A DNA stretch of 64,000 bases from Blastobasis lacticolella (Eukaryota > Arthropoda > Insecta > Lepidoptera > Blastobasidae). The stretch spans positions 4,786,501 through 4,850,500 of the forward strand of contig LR990050.1 of the NCBI GenBank assembly GCA_905147135.1. Direction: 5' to 3'. Positions 46,835 through 56,164 of the stretch are shown in pieces (the first letter of the stretch is position 1; every line of letters begins with the position of its first letter). A model generated the notes under the pieces. The model ran no database searches and was not told where the DNA came from. It saw nothing but the letters and a program-made list of their open reading frames with translations. Made by a program: the position numbers and the translations under genes.

Positions 46835-48098
46835 ACCATGGACTTACTACCCAAAGGGACTGCGCACTGCTTTGACTAAAACCGGGCAGAGCGAGAGTCA
46901 CCATCGATAGTCCTGTGTCCCTTTCTAGTGTTGCCACCATTGTTGATGCAAATTCCGAATTACTTTTATTATTTGGCGCGGACACCGATCTCAGGGCCAG
47001 GCAGAGCCGGACCGGGTGCAATCTGAAGGTCATGTTTTCACCAGGGTCCAGCCCAAGCTTACCCTGCTACTCGGAAACTATTAGCCCTAGAACACTAGTT
47101 CCTAGAGTGAAATGATAACATTCCTCGAGATCATCATTTCGTATGACAGCTGTCAATGTTAAATCTTTTATAAATCGGTACCCATTGGTCCTAAACACTA
47201 GTTTCTAGAGAGAAATGATAGTACTTGTTGAGATCTACATTTTGAATGACAGCTGTCAATGTTAAATCTTTTATAAATCGGCACCCATTGGTCCTAAAAC
47301 ACTAGTTTCTGGAGAGAAATGGTAGTACTTGTTGAGATCTACATTTCGAATGACAGCTGTCAAAGTTTGAACTGAAATAACTCCTAAACTATTGGTGCTA
47401 TAACACTCGTTCCTAAAGAAAAATGATAGTGTTCGCCGAGATCTACATTTCGCATGACAGCTGTCAAACTTAGAACTGTTGTAACTCGGAAACGATGTGT
47501 CTTAGAACACTAGTTCCTTGAGCAATACGATAGTACTCATCGAGATCTACATTTTGGATGACAGTTCTAAGTTTGACAGCTGTCATACGAAATGTAGATC
47601 TCGACAAGTACTATCATATTTCTTTAGAAACTAGTGTTCTAGAACCAATGGGTTCCGAGTTATAACACATTTAAGTTTGACAGCTGTCACCCGAAATGTA
47701 GATATCGACGAGTACTATTACTTCTCTTTAGAAACTAGTGTTGTAGGATAAATCGTTACCAAACTCTTTCACCTGTTTTGTGGAACAAAAAGTCGTAGGT
47801 TAATAACTATGTCGACTCGACGTTTGTCGGAGAAACGTTCAGTAGATCAAAAGGTATTTTGACAACTACTTTTCGGATTGTACGGATTACCTCATAATAA
47901 TACCAAATTCACGTTAAATATATTTCTCCAATAATGGCAACACCAAACACAACACTTGTAAATTTAGAATGACGATGATTATGCCAATAACATTGTGTTT
48001 ACACTGTTAGAAAGGGACAAAGGACTCGATGGTGACTCTCGCTCTGCCCGGTTTTAGTCAAAGCAGTGCGCAGTCCCTTTGGGTAGTAAGTCCATGGT
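46835..48098. mobile_element. 1.26-kb non-autonomous element with TTAA target and 73-bp identical termini
   Basis: TTAA flanks both ends (46831-46834 and 48099-48102). The left terminus ACCATGGACTTACTACCC… and the reverse complement of the right terminus are identical for 73 bases (46835-46907 and 48026-48098), with looser pairing to about 95. There is no transposase. TTAA is the target of piggyBac and Kolobok elements, but the terminus does not start with a hallmark I can name, so the superfamily stays open. The identity of the long termini suggests that this insertion is younger than the outer element that hosts it. Confidence 0.8.
47090..47755. repeat. 103-bp tandem units, five direct then two inverted
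   Basis: Each unit contains AACACTAGTTTCTAGAG, GAAATGATAGTACT, GAGATCTACATTTCG and the palindrome GACAGCTGTC. Units begin near 47091, 47196, 47298, 47401 and 47505. From about 47569 the same words run in reverse complement in two further copies. The whole interior can therefore fold into a long hairpin. A diverged set of the same units is at 52150-52490. Confidence 0.75.
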
Positions 48099-48382
48099 TT
48101 AAACAGGTATAAACGTTCAGATGTCAATAGTCTAAAGGTCTATATGCACTTGTGCTGCAAAACGCAGCGTCGAGAGACAGGTTTGATGAAGGCGTGCACC
48201 GTCCATACGAGTGGGTAGCACCACCTGCACCGCATTCAGCCGAAACGGTGCGATGCATAATAAATAATAATAATGTTCCGGTGAATCGTGTGTTACATGC
48301 TGAACATGGTTCGATTTTGATAATATGATTATTTCAGCTTTCAGACATAGGTGTATGAGATTTAAAAAGTAATACTGTCTTA

Positions 48383-48692
48383 GCGAGCGGCCACACAGAA
48401 AAGACGTAAGACGCAGACACGTCGCAGACGCGGCGCCCGCGCCCGTTCAATATACTTTCATACTAAATGTATAGAAACGTCGCGACGCAAAACATACAGA
48501 AAAAACAGGACTAGGACAGGGCGAGGACGCGTCGCAGACACGACTTGAAACATACAGAAAAGACGAGGCAAGGGCGCGCCGCGGGCGAGAGCAGGGGTAC
48601 GGGAGCCGGGCCTCGCCCGCAGCGCTTGCTGTCCTTGTCTTGCCTACGCTCTTGACTTATCCGCGACGAGTCTTTTCTGTGTGGCCGCTCGC
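48383..48692. mobile_element. 310-bp Harbinger-type MITE
   Basis: TTA at 48380-48382 and 48693-48695 is a perfect 3-bp target duplication. The termini GCGAGCGGCCACACAGAAAA plus GAC match exactly for 23 bases in inverted orientation. The interior is GC-rich with 'gacgcgtcgcagacacgac' type words and has no open frame. TTA duplication and size fit a PIF/Harbinger MITE. Confidence 0.85.
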
Positions 48693-48953
48693 TTAGGTAT
48701 GTGTTTGTTGACGCAACTGATTTCGTGCAAGGAAGAACGCTTTATCGCAAATGGTTACGTGTATGAATAAAGAATGTCATTTATCTTCGAACTGTGACGA
48801 ACTGTTTCTTAGACTAACATATGGGGTCGGCTTAAAAAAATAATATGACAAACAAACTCTATTTAAAACCTTGTCCTGCCTAACACTACACATCTTTGAC
48901 TGAAGTAACGCGCAATATCGCGTCGCAGCAGTGCGTTCAGAATAGACGTTGCA

Positions 48954-49484
48954 GTGCAGTTGCCGTGCCGCTGCCGCGTCGCGCAGCGTAAGTGCGTGTT
49001 CACCTTTATTAGCACTTTTGAATCCGCGACCCTGAACATGCTCAGTGCTGTATTTCTTTTAATTGTTTGGCTGATGCGGAGAGAGCAACGAAATCCAGGA
49101 AAAATAGTAAAAAAGAAACGACTAAGAAGATATGCTGTACATCCATTTAACACAGAAAGACATTTGTATGGCCAATTTCATACCCATTTTAACAGACTCA
49201 GAAAGTACCTATTGTATATACGCTTTTATAAAAGCTACAGAAAGTACACAATTAGAAAAGATAACCTAAATCTACAAATAAAAAAAATTCTCAACACAAA
49301 AAACTGTAGAATATTATCGATGAAAAACCAACCATCTGAACATGTTACCTACTGCTGTCTGTTTGTCAATGCGTTTCTGCGCGCTGATCTTAGGAACGGC
49401 TTAAATGATTTAAGTGCGGTTTCAATAATGTATAATTGTTGTAAGCTTCACTTAAATGTAGTGTTTGTGAAATGTTTTATTTAG
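48954..49484 (+). pseudogene. Decayed PIF/Harbinger (HARBI1-like) transposase N-terminal relic
   Basis: A 176-codon frame is open here; a later Met at 49038 is a more natural start. Residues about 58-85 from the first Met (KRLRRYAVHPFNTERHLYGQ and FHTHFNRLR) match the conserved N-terminal block of HARBI1-type transposases, in which a basic 'RRYWVHP' motif is followed by 'GEF…L…L'. The following FYKSYRKY resembles the next block (FYRYFRM). Past that the similarity fades and the frame ends long before the usual 350-450 residues. No DDE catalytic core is visible, so it cannot act as a nuclease. It lies between a Harbinger MITE and other nested insertions and is probably the remnant of the autonomous partner. 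Confidence 0.6.
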
Positions 49485-49700
49485 ATAAAAAAGTAAATTA
49501 ATAAAGATATATCAATTTAAACTCATTTTGTACTATAAAAATGCTGTTTTGTTAAATTGGCTGAAACTTTAGTCCACTAAATAGATGTTGACAGAAAATT
49601 TAAATATAAACAAAAAAGGACTGTTTCAGAGATTTTGACTATTCCGATGTAAGTGGATCTCAGCTCTATATTATCAATCAAAAATATTAAATAAATATAC
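49485..49700. other. AT-rich interior of composite element
   Basis: No recognisable transposase continuation or other feature. Confidence 0.4.
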
Positions 49701-49892
49701 TTGAACAATTCACACAGCGCCATCTTGCCTCAAAGTAAGCAAAGCTTGTGTTATGGATGCTAGATAACTAAACTTACTTACATATTTTTTAAAAACATAC
49801 TCATGATAAGTACATATAACACCTAGACCCAGATAACATATATTAAAATTCATCATTTCTGAATCGAACCCAGGATCTCTGGGTGGCAGACA
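49701..49892 (-). mobile_element. tRNA-derived SINE, family A, head truncated
   Basis: The reverse complement ends in 'ggcgctgtgtgaattgttca' and has 'gcaaagcttgtgttatgg' wording on the plus strand. The B-box region 'gggttcgattc' survives, but the A-box end is lost near 49892. Nested in the composite element. Confidence 0.75.
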
Positions 49893-50393
49893 GAAACAGG
49901 ATTTAACTTAGTGATGCTGATGTTTTGTGGCGTTTTAAATCCACTTAAACAGAAGTCAGTCAGATCAAGGGGGATGAGGTTATGTAGAAGACTACCATAG
50001 GCCAGCGCCAGCGTATACTCCTTTAAGATCTAAACTTTTTAGTGAACCTGGCCTACTAGCGCAGTCTTATAACCAGTTACAATGAGTGCCTTTTATGCTT
50101 TTTGCGGAATTTGACCCCATCGAAACTATGTAACATATTCAGCAAAATAAATCTGAACAGTAAAATATAACCTTAAAAGTCATTACCTGTGGTCCGTGCA
50201 GAACCAGTTCACGTGATATCCTTTTAAGTTTATCACAGATTTAAGTGTGATTATTTTCATGGGGAATATTTTTGCATATGATAGAATGAGTTAATGATGA
50301 GTATTTAACGCGAACAAAGTCGCGGGCAACCGCTAGTAATAAATAAGTTGGATATTTTTGCAAACTTTTTACTTTGCAATACTCAATGGTAGG
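49893..50393. other. Interior of composite element with a reverse 'cgcgggcaaccgctag' scrap
   Basis: At 50309-50338 'gcgaacaaagtcgcgggcaa' and 'ccgctag' form the end of a common lepidopteran repeat in reverse. Otherwise unassigned. Confidence 0.4.
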
Positions 50394-50510
50394 TGCCACA
50401 AACTTACCTGACACGGTGACGGCGTCGCTGTTGTTGACAAACAAAATGACATTTTTAAATGGCGACACTTAGTTCAGCTTTAAGCCACCGGGCCAGATAA
50501 GTTTGTGGCG
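50394..50510. mobile_element. 117-bp MITE
   Basis: The left end GCCACAAACTTACCTG and the reverse complement of the right end GCCACAAACTTATCTG differ at one base, and pairing continues weakly (acacgg/gcccgg). There is no clear target duplication. The 75-residue minus-strand frame crossing it is not a gene. Confidence 0.6.
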
Positions 50511-50513
50511 AAA

Positions 50514-50541
50514 TTTTAGTGACAATGACTTGTCACTAAAA
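50514..50541. repeat. Perfect 12-bp stem hairpin
   Basis: TTTTAGTGACAA and TTGTCACTAAAA pair perfectly around the loop TGAC, four bases after the end of the MITE. It may belong to the same or an adjacent insertion. Confidence 0.6.
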
Positions 50542-50919
50542 GCTTCCCCCAAACAGGGGCGATCTGTAGTTCTTAAAGGGAACACAGCAGAAAACTCACG
50601 ACGCGTTCTGCAAGCGGGTGGCCGTGACATCCCCCTTCGCTGGACAGGTCATACATGTGATTATTATTATGATAGGCTAGTGCATTGACTATCTTTCGGA
50701 GGTTGGGCATACCTCTGACCGGTGTAACTTGGGTGTAGTTTATTATTATTAAGTATAATTATTTTCTTTTTTTTGTCAATGGCTTGATCTAGAGGCGACT
50801 GCTAACTATAAATCTGAGAGCGATAGCTGCCAACCGGATGCGGAAGCACAGGACAGGATGTTGTGGAGATCTCGGAAGGCGGCATATGCTCAACATGGGT
50901 GTCTTTTGGCTGATATGAT

Positions 50920-51118
50920 GAACGTCATATCTCCGCAACTCCTTCCACTTCTCCCGGGCCCAAGACAAGCCTTGTCGGTCCAATGTAAAATCATTGTTAT
51001 CTATCCCTATCCATCATTCCGATTTCTTCTCCTATTCCTTCACTGTCCATGCAGCGAGACTATGGAACTCACTGCCACATAATGTGCGTGACAGTCAGTC
51101 ACTGTCTATATTTAAAAA
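50920..51118 (+). pseudogene. Jockey/CR1-type LINE reverse-transcriptase C-terminus
   Basis: One frame reads HFSRAQDKPCRSNVKSLLSI, then PIHHSDFFSYSFTVHAARLW and NSLPHNVRDSQSLSIFKKRV up to a natural TAA stop at 51116-51118. The 'ARLWNSLP…R…S…FK..' ending is typical of the last part of non-LTR reverse transcriptases. A stop interrupts the same frame upstream near 50915. An AT-rich tail follows. The element is truncated at its 5' end, as usual for LINEs. The ORFs called in the other frames here are shadows. Confidence 0.75.
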
Positions 51119-51373
51119 GAGAGTCAAGGAATATTATCTTTCCCTGTCTAGTCCATAACTTATATATTTATGTATTTTATATCGCTTGTTTTAATAATAT
51201 GTTTATATTAGCTTTATATACCTATATATTATAATATAATATATTTATGTATTTAAATATTCAATTATTGTGCACGTCGTATCTGCGTTACTTTAGTCTA
51301 ACATCTCTCTTCTGTAGGCCTGTTGTGTCTTTTGTTCTATTATATTTCTCTGTATACGACCTATTATGTTTGA
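51119..51373. other. LINE 3' untranslated tail
   Basis: The AT-rich sequence after the LINE stop, up to the SINE, probably belongs to the same LINE copy. Confidence 0.4.
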
Positions 51374-51705
51374 CGACCTGAGTGGTTCAATGGTCAACAT
51401 GCCGGTCTGCCACACAAGAGGTCCCGGGTTCGATTCCCGGCCGGGCAGAAATTGAAATGATGCGTTTTAATTGCTGTTACGGGTCTGGGTGTTCTATATA
51501 TAATAAGTATGTATTTAAAAAGTATTTAAGTAGTATATCAGTTATCTAGCACCCATAGTACAAGCTTTGCTTAGTTTGGGGCTAGATGGCGCTGTGTGAA
51601 TTTGTCCACGAATATTTATTATTATTATTTATTATTATTATTTATTATTATTATTATTATATCATTATTGTGTACAATAAACAGTTTAATAAATAAATAA
51701 ATAAA
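51374..51705 (+). mobile_element. tRNA-derived SINE, family A, full length with microsatellite tail
   Basis: The head 'gacctgagtggttcaatggt', B box 'cgggttcgattcccgg', 'gcagaaattgaaatgatgcg', 'ctgttacgggtctgggtgtt', 'caagctttgcttagtttggg' and 'agatggcgctgtgtgaattt' are all present. A long (att)n run (51616-51662) and 'gtgtacaataaacagttt' plus (aaat)n follow. That last part matches the LINE 3' end at 24895-24930. Confidence 0.85.
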
Positions 51706-51919
51706 CGTCTGTACGCGGGCGCATTCAGTCCAATAGTACGCGACCGCATCGCCGACGCCTGTGTGGGGTCAGGGTCTATTATGGATAGCCCATAGAGTTA
51801 CTATACGAGGTATATAACTCTATGGATATATCTTGTGATATCCAGTCTCCCAGTCTCTATCCAAACTTATTTTGCAGTATATAAACTCCTTGTCTTGTTG
51901 ACATAAAAGCCCTGCTTTA
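51706..51919. other. Spacer with a small hairpin
   Basis: CCATAGAGTTACTATAC pairs with GTATATAACTCTATGG (about 51788-51828). No gene. Confidence 0.45.
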
Positions 51920-53061
51920 GTGCGGGCACAGACCTATGGAAAAGGTCAGGGACGGGCCCAACCGGCACACCTACCGGGCCGGACATTCTTAAAATTTTCT
52001 CAGTCGTTATCAAGCGCTTGCCGGGAAAGGTTAACGGGTAGAAATGGATGCCGAATTAATGTGCATCGCCTTACTGTTTGGCGCTGAAAACCTACAAAAA
52101 AGGGAAAGATGGTAGGCAGTATCAGTCTACTGAACTACTGTACCTACTCGTCCAGATCTACATTTCGAATGACGGCTGTTAAACTTAAAGCCGTTATAAC
52201 TCTGATTCTATTGGTCCTAGAACACTAGTCTCTAAAAAGAATTGTATCACTCGTCGAGATATACATTTAAAGTAACTGTTGCAAATTGAAAACTGTTATA
52301 ACTTGAGAACCATAGGTCCTAGAAGAATAGTTTCTATAGAGAAATGATATTAGGTACTCGTCGAAATCTACGTTTTGTAAGAGAGACGTTAAATTTAAAA
52401 CTGTCATTCGAAATGTAGAATTCGTCGAGTACTATCATATATCTTTAGGGACTAGTGTTCTAGGACCAATAGTTTCCGAATAGAAAGAGTCACCTTGGGG
52501 CTGGACCCAGTTCAAGCCTCAGGCTAAACAGAGCCAACTTGACCCGGGTCCAATTCATGTATTCACGAAGACTGATGGCAGTAGACTGATGCGTATTTTT
52601 TTCTCGTCTTCATCTAACATTTAAACTTCACATCAACATATCTATTTACTTCTTGCCACGCAACGTCTTTGAGATTACGGTTGTGATAATCCTTTTTTTT
52701 TATATTTCAACATAGGAATTTTTGCCCTGCCAAAGTAATGGACTCAGGGTCAACCATAGAGGAATATACCTTTCCCAGGTATACCAATCTCTTTGATAAT
52801 TTTATTACAGATCCGCCCCGATGGGCCCGGCCCGGAAAGCTTACGGTCTGTATATGCCGATTATAAGAAGATTATATGCAAGCCTCGCCTCTTTCAGGAC
52901 GGTTGAAAGTTTTGACCGGGTGCGCTCTCCGGGCGTCTATAAGTGTGTGATGGCTAGTACATTGTCGATGAAAATAAAATGGCCTTCACGTTAAACCCGG
53001 CCCGGCCCTGATCGGCAGGTCTGGCCCGGCCCGGCCCTGACCGGTAGGTCTGTGCCCGGCC
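51920..53061. mobile_element. 1.14-kb non-autonomous element with TTA duplications
   Basis: TTA at 51917-51919 and 53062-53064 flanks termini GTGCGGGCACAGACCTA and (reverse complement of the right end) GGCCGGGCACAGACCTA. Subterminal CCCGGCCCGGCCCTGA words occur in tandem at 52993-53060. The interior at 52150-52490 holds diverged versions of the 103-bp units seen at 47090-47755, three direct then one inverted. There is no transposase. The TTA target again suggests PIF/Harbinger mobilisation. Confidence 0.65.
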
Positions 53062-53069
53062 TTAGAATT

Positions 53070-53336
53070 CTTGACGCAACCTGCGTTTTACCTGCGTCTC
53101 CGACGCAACCTGCGTTTTACCTGCGTCGGCGCGCGCATTTGAAAATCATACAATTTTGAGTTGACAGCTTAACGAAAGATGCGTCGCCGACGCAGGCTGC
53201 GTCGATAACGCAGGTTGCGTCGGCGACGCAGGTAAAACGCAGGTTGCGTCGGCGCGCGCATTAGAAGTTCATACAATTTTGAGTTGACAGCATAACGCAA
53301 GTTGCGTCGCCGACGCAACGTGCGTCGCCGACGCTT
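53070..53336. repeat. Right subterminal array of the composite element
   Basis: GC-rich words 'gacgcaacctgcgttttacc' occur repeatedly. The block GCGTCGGCGCGCGCATT plus 'catacaattttgagttgaca' is present twice (about 53125-53172 and 53247-53290). TGCGTCGCCGACGCA palindromes close the array before 53336. It mirrors 46707-46804. Confidence 0.75.
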
Positions 53337-53352
53337 GATATAATCCGCGCCC

Positions 53353-54569
53353 TTCTATTTTGATCTACATTTGAGGAGAAATGTAGCCTACATTTCTTAA
53401 TTTGAAGCATGCAATTTATGGATTTGTTAGGTGTGTCTCCGAATACCGTTGGCAACGTTGACCAAGGTTTTCGTTGTGGACGCTGAGCCGCTGAGACTGG
53501 TTGAACAGTCTCCGGAACCGATTGGCATATTGTGGTTCATATGGATCTTAAATAAGTAATACAGCATTATATCTAAGATATAAAAAACTCTTAATCAAAA
53601 TTGTTAGTTTGTTTGTTAAGTAACTGTTCTGCTACTAATATGTGTAAAATCTTTATAAAAGAAACCGGAAACCTTAAATTCTTTTACTACTAGTCAAAAC
53701 TTCTCATTGAAAAATATTAGCTACGTAATGTACGTTCTAATGGAATAAGACACAAGTAGAGCATGACAACGGTAAGTATTATCGAAATACTTAAAAATAA
53801 ATTGATTTTTTAATGTATTATTAAAAGAAATCGAAATAAGAATCTATATTTATTTTAATACTTAGATAAATCCATTTAGATTCTGTGGATAGAAACGTAC
53901 ATTTAGACATAATAGGACTACGGTAAGACCGAATCAACTGACAGTAGTACAAATTATAAAGTGTGGGTTTGGCAATAATCTGGGGATAATCTGTCCTTGT
54001 CAGTCCTTCTTGTAAACATTCAGTTATTTGGTCACGATTAGCTCGAACTTTAGTCTAAATTTTTAATCATGGTGAAAATTATCTTACGCACTTCCTTCAT
54101 AATAGTTTTGCCCAATTTACGAAAATAAACAGTCCTACCGAAATCAATTTGATCGACCGAAATCAAAAATGACATTCTAAGACGGATAAAAAACTTGGCA
54201 TAAGTTGCCATACAGAGATTTTTTTTAATATGCGATTCGGACTTGCGATGCGATGCGGACTATGCGATTTGGTCTTATTATATTTACTCGCATTCATTTC
54301 AGTATTTTTTTTCTACAATCGTTATGAAAGTGAATGATCGATTTATAATCGCTACATTGCGGCGGACTTACCACTAAGGCATCCATCACAATGTCGGTCG
54401 TGAGAAAACGATCAAGAAGCGATCTAAATTACTTAGCCGCGCGCGAAATATCGCAACAGTTGCGTTTAGCAGTCTATTAGAGGCTATAATAATTATCTTT
54501 TAAATATATTGTACTGAGTTATATGTAATTGCATTCAATTCAATTTTGTAATCAATTACAGATGTACTG
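53353..54569. other. AT-rich non-coding stretch
   Basis: No gene. A short 'gcgatgcgatgcggactatg' run near 54248-54267 is unassigned. Confidence 0.4.
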
Positions 54570-54859
54570 TTAGAGCCAGTACAGACGTACAAGATTTCTG
54601 CACGATTTGTCCCAAATATTTATTCAATTTTGGTCTAAATATTAATGACAGAAACCTTCTTTTGTATTTGTAAACAAACGCGCAGCACCCACATAGTCAC
54701 CGCACTGTAATCGTGCCGCATCCGCGTCGTCAACGCGTCGCGTGTGCGCCAATAGGCTAGACTGCACGTTATCTGTACGGCTACGCGATGACTATGCGAG
54801 CACGCCGCGTACGCGTTTACTGTCCGGTTTGTAAACGGCAACGTGTATATACGCCCTAA
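54570..54859. mobile_element. Possible MITE, degenerate ends
   Basis: The left end TTAGAGCCAGTACAGACGT and the reverse complement of the right end TTAGGGCGTATATACACGT share about 13 of 19 bases, and a CpG-rich middle (gcgtcgtcaacgcgtcgcgt) contrasts with AT-rich flanks. No target duplication is clear. Confidence 0.4.
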
Positions 54860-55883
54860 TAGATTTGGTGACACGCAGAATTTGGGACAGCTTTTTTCAA
54901 TTGTCTTCTGTTGGTGATTATAAGTAAGTAGAACTCTTATAAATCATATGAGAAATGAGTAGATGCATACATCAACTCTCTTATAAATGATGTAGGTACA
55001 TGCAGTAAACCAAATTGTGTATTGAGGAGCTGACGAACAAAACGGCATAATAGCGCTTTTGGTATAATATATCAAAATACTTTTTTTTAATCTAGAGGTT
55101 TTAGGGCCGCTGAAGACAAACCTCAACTGAGTCATAGTTTTATAAAATCCCAATCCAACCATTTCCAAGACTACAATTGCTAGAGGAGACATTTATCACG
55201 ATACAAAAACTATAACAAATACAATTTCGCAGAAAAATTTCACATTAAATCAAATCACATTATTGTCCTTACAAAAGAGTCGATAAACTACAACAATAAT
55301 ATCATAAATAAACAAGAGCATAACATAGATTTGTAATCAAGTCAAATTGAAGTACTTATAATCGATATAAAATTAAACGAACCTATCCATAAACTCGACG
55401 CGACGTGTTTATTGCAGAAACCTGCAAGTTCTGCAAATTTCGCAAAGAGACCACTGCTGAGAGAATTGCCGTTTTATAATGTCTATTTATCTGGGGCCTA
55501 AGTAATAAAGTCATTAGATATGAAAACTCGATCAAGAATCGGTAGTCAAACTGGAATCTGTGATAATGCAACACAGTAATTAAGCTTCGATCAGTGCTTA
55601 ATTTAGAACATGGTTTGAAATGAGCTTTATAGATAAGTAAGCTGAAATTCTAAATATTTGAATAGACGGAGAACGTCTATGAAAGGTCTATTACGAAGAG
55701 ATAAACACTGAGAGCATATCCTCTAACAAAAGTGACAGCGACAACATTGATATTGCTTTGCTGCGGCGCTGAGTTAGCCTCTCTTACAATATAGCGCCTC
55801 TAAAGTAGTAAAATTTCATCATATAACTATTGTAATTAAATACGACAGGTATATAATCAAAGTTAAATACAATATCTTCATAT
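54860..55883. other. AT-rich non-coding stretch
   Basis: No gene; short minus-strand frames are unrecognised. Confidence 0.4.
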
Positions 55884-56164
55884 TGGTCTTGCGCAGACCG
55901 GCAAATTACGTAGGGAACAAAATATGTCTGGCCATGCCACCCCAGCCAGACATGGGAAGGAGACGCCGGCCCAAGAAGCGATGGCTTGACGTCGCTAAGA
56001 ATGACATTCGTGCCAGTAAACTAACCACCAAGGATGCCGAAGACCGAACGAAGTGGACCAAAAGGAGTAGGAAGGCGGATCCCGGGCCCTCGCGTGCTGT
56101 GCGAGAGCGAAATTTTACCACCAAGATGATAATCATGACAATTATCTTCATAAGAACCTCTTAA
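55884..56164 (+). pseudogene. RTE-type LINE reverse-transcriptase C-terminal relic
   Basis: The translation runs LRRPANYVGNKICLAM…, then GRRRRPKKRWLDVAKNDIRA and SKLTTKDAEDRTKWTKRSRK followed by ADPG. This is the characteristic end of lepidopteran RTE-like endonuclease/reverse transcriptases (GRP.KRW.D…D…W…ADP). About 80 codons remain without stops, including the final stop at 56162-56164, so the insertion is fairly recent, but everything upstream, including catalytic residues, is absent. A gatgataatcatgacaat run lies at the 3' end. The minus-strand frame over it is a shadow. Confidence 0.8.

Larger units (their letters stand above)
46691..53352. mobile_element. 6.66-kb composite DNA transposon, PIF/Harbinger-like
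   Basis: The left end reads GGCCCGGATTATATCAAGCG. The reverse complement of the right end reads GGGCGCGGATTATATCAAGC followed by the same GCGTCGGCGACGCA palindromes, so the outer inverted termini are about 55 bases. TTA precedes the left end and TTC follows the right one, compatible with a decayed 3-bp TTA duplication. Inside are a TTAA element (46835-48098), a 310-bp MITE with TTA duplications (48383-48692), a Harbinger-like transposase start (48954-49484), a small MITE (50394-50510), a LINE tail (50920-51118), a SINE (51374-51705) and a 1.14-kb TTA element (51920-53061). Calling the outer element Harbinger rests on the protein fragment and TTA preference; both are indirect. Confidence 0.6.

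Noticed and set aside
46675..46875. 66-codon open frame with a repeating ASPTQP-like hexapeptide
   Set aside because: It is the translation of the 18-bp palindromic DNA array at the transposon terminus; the period of 18 guarantees an open repeated frame. No sign of a gene.
48954..49484. Functional transposase gene
   Set aside because: Only the N-terminal conserved block is recognisable; the catalytic DDE region is missing and the frame stops at less than half the usual length.
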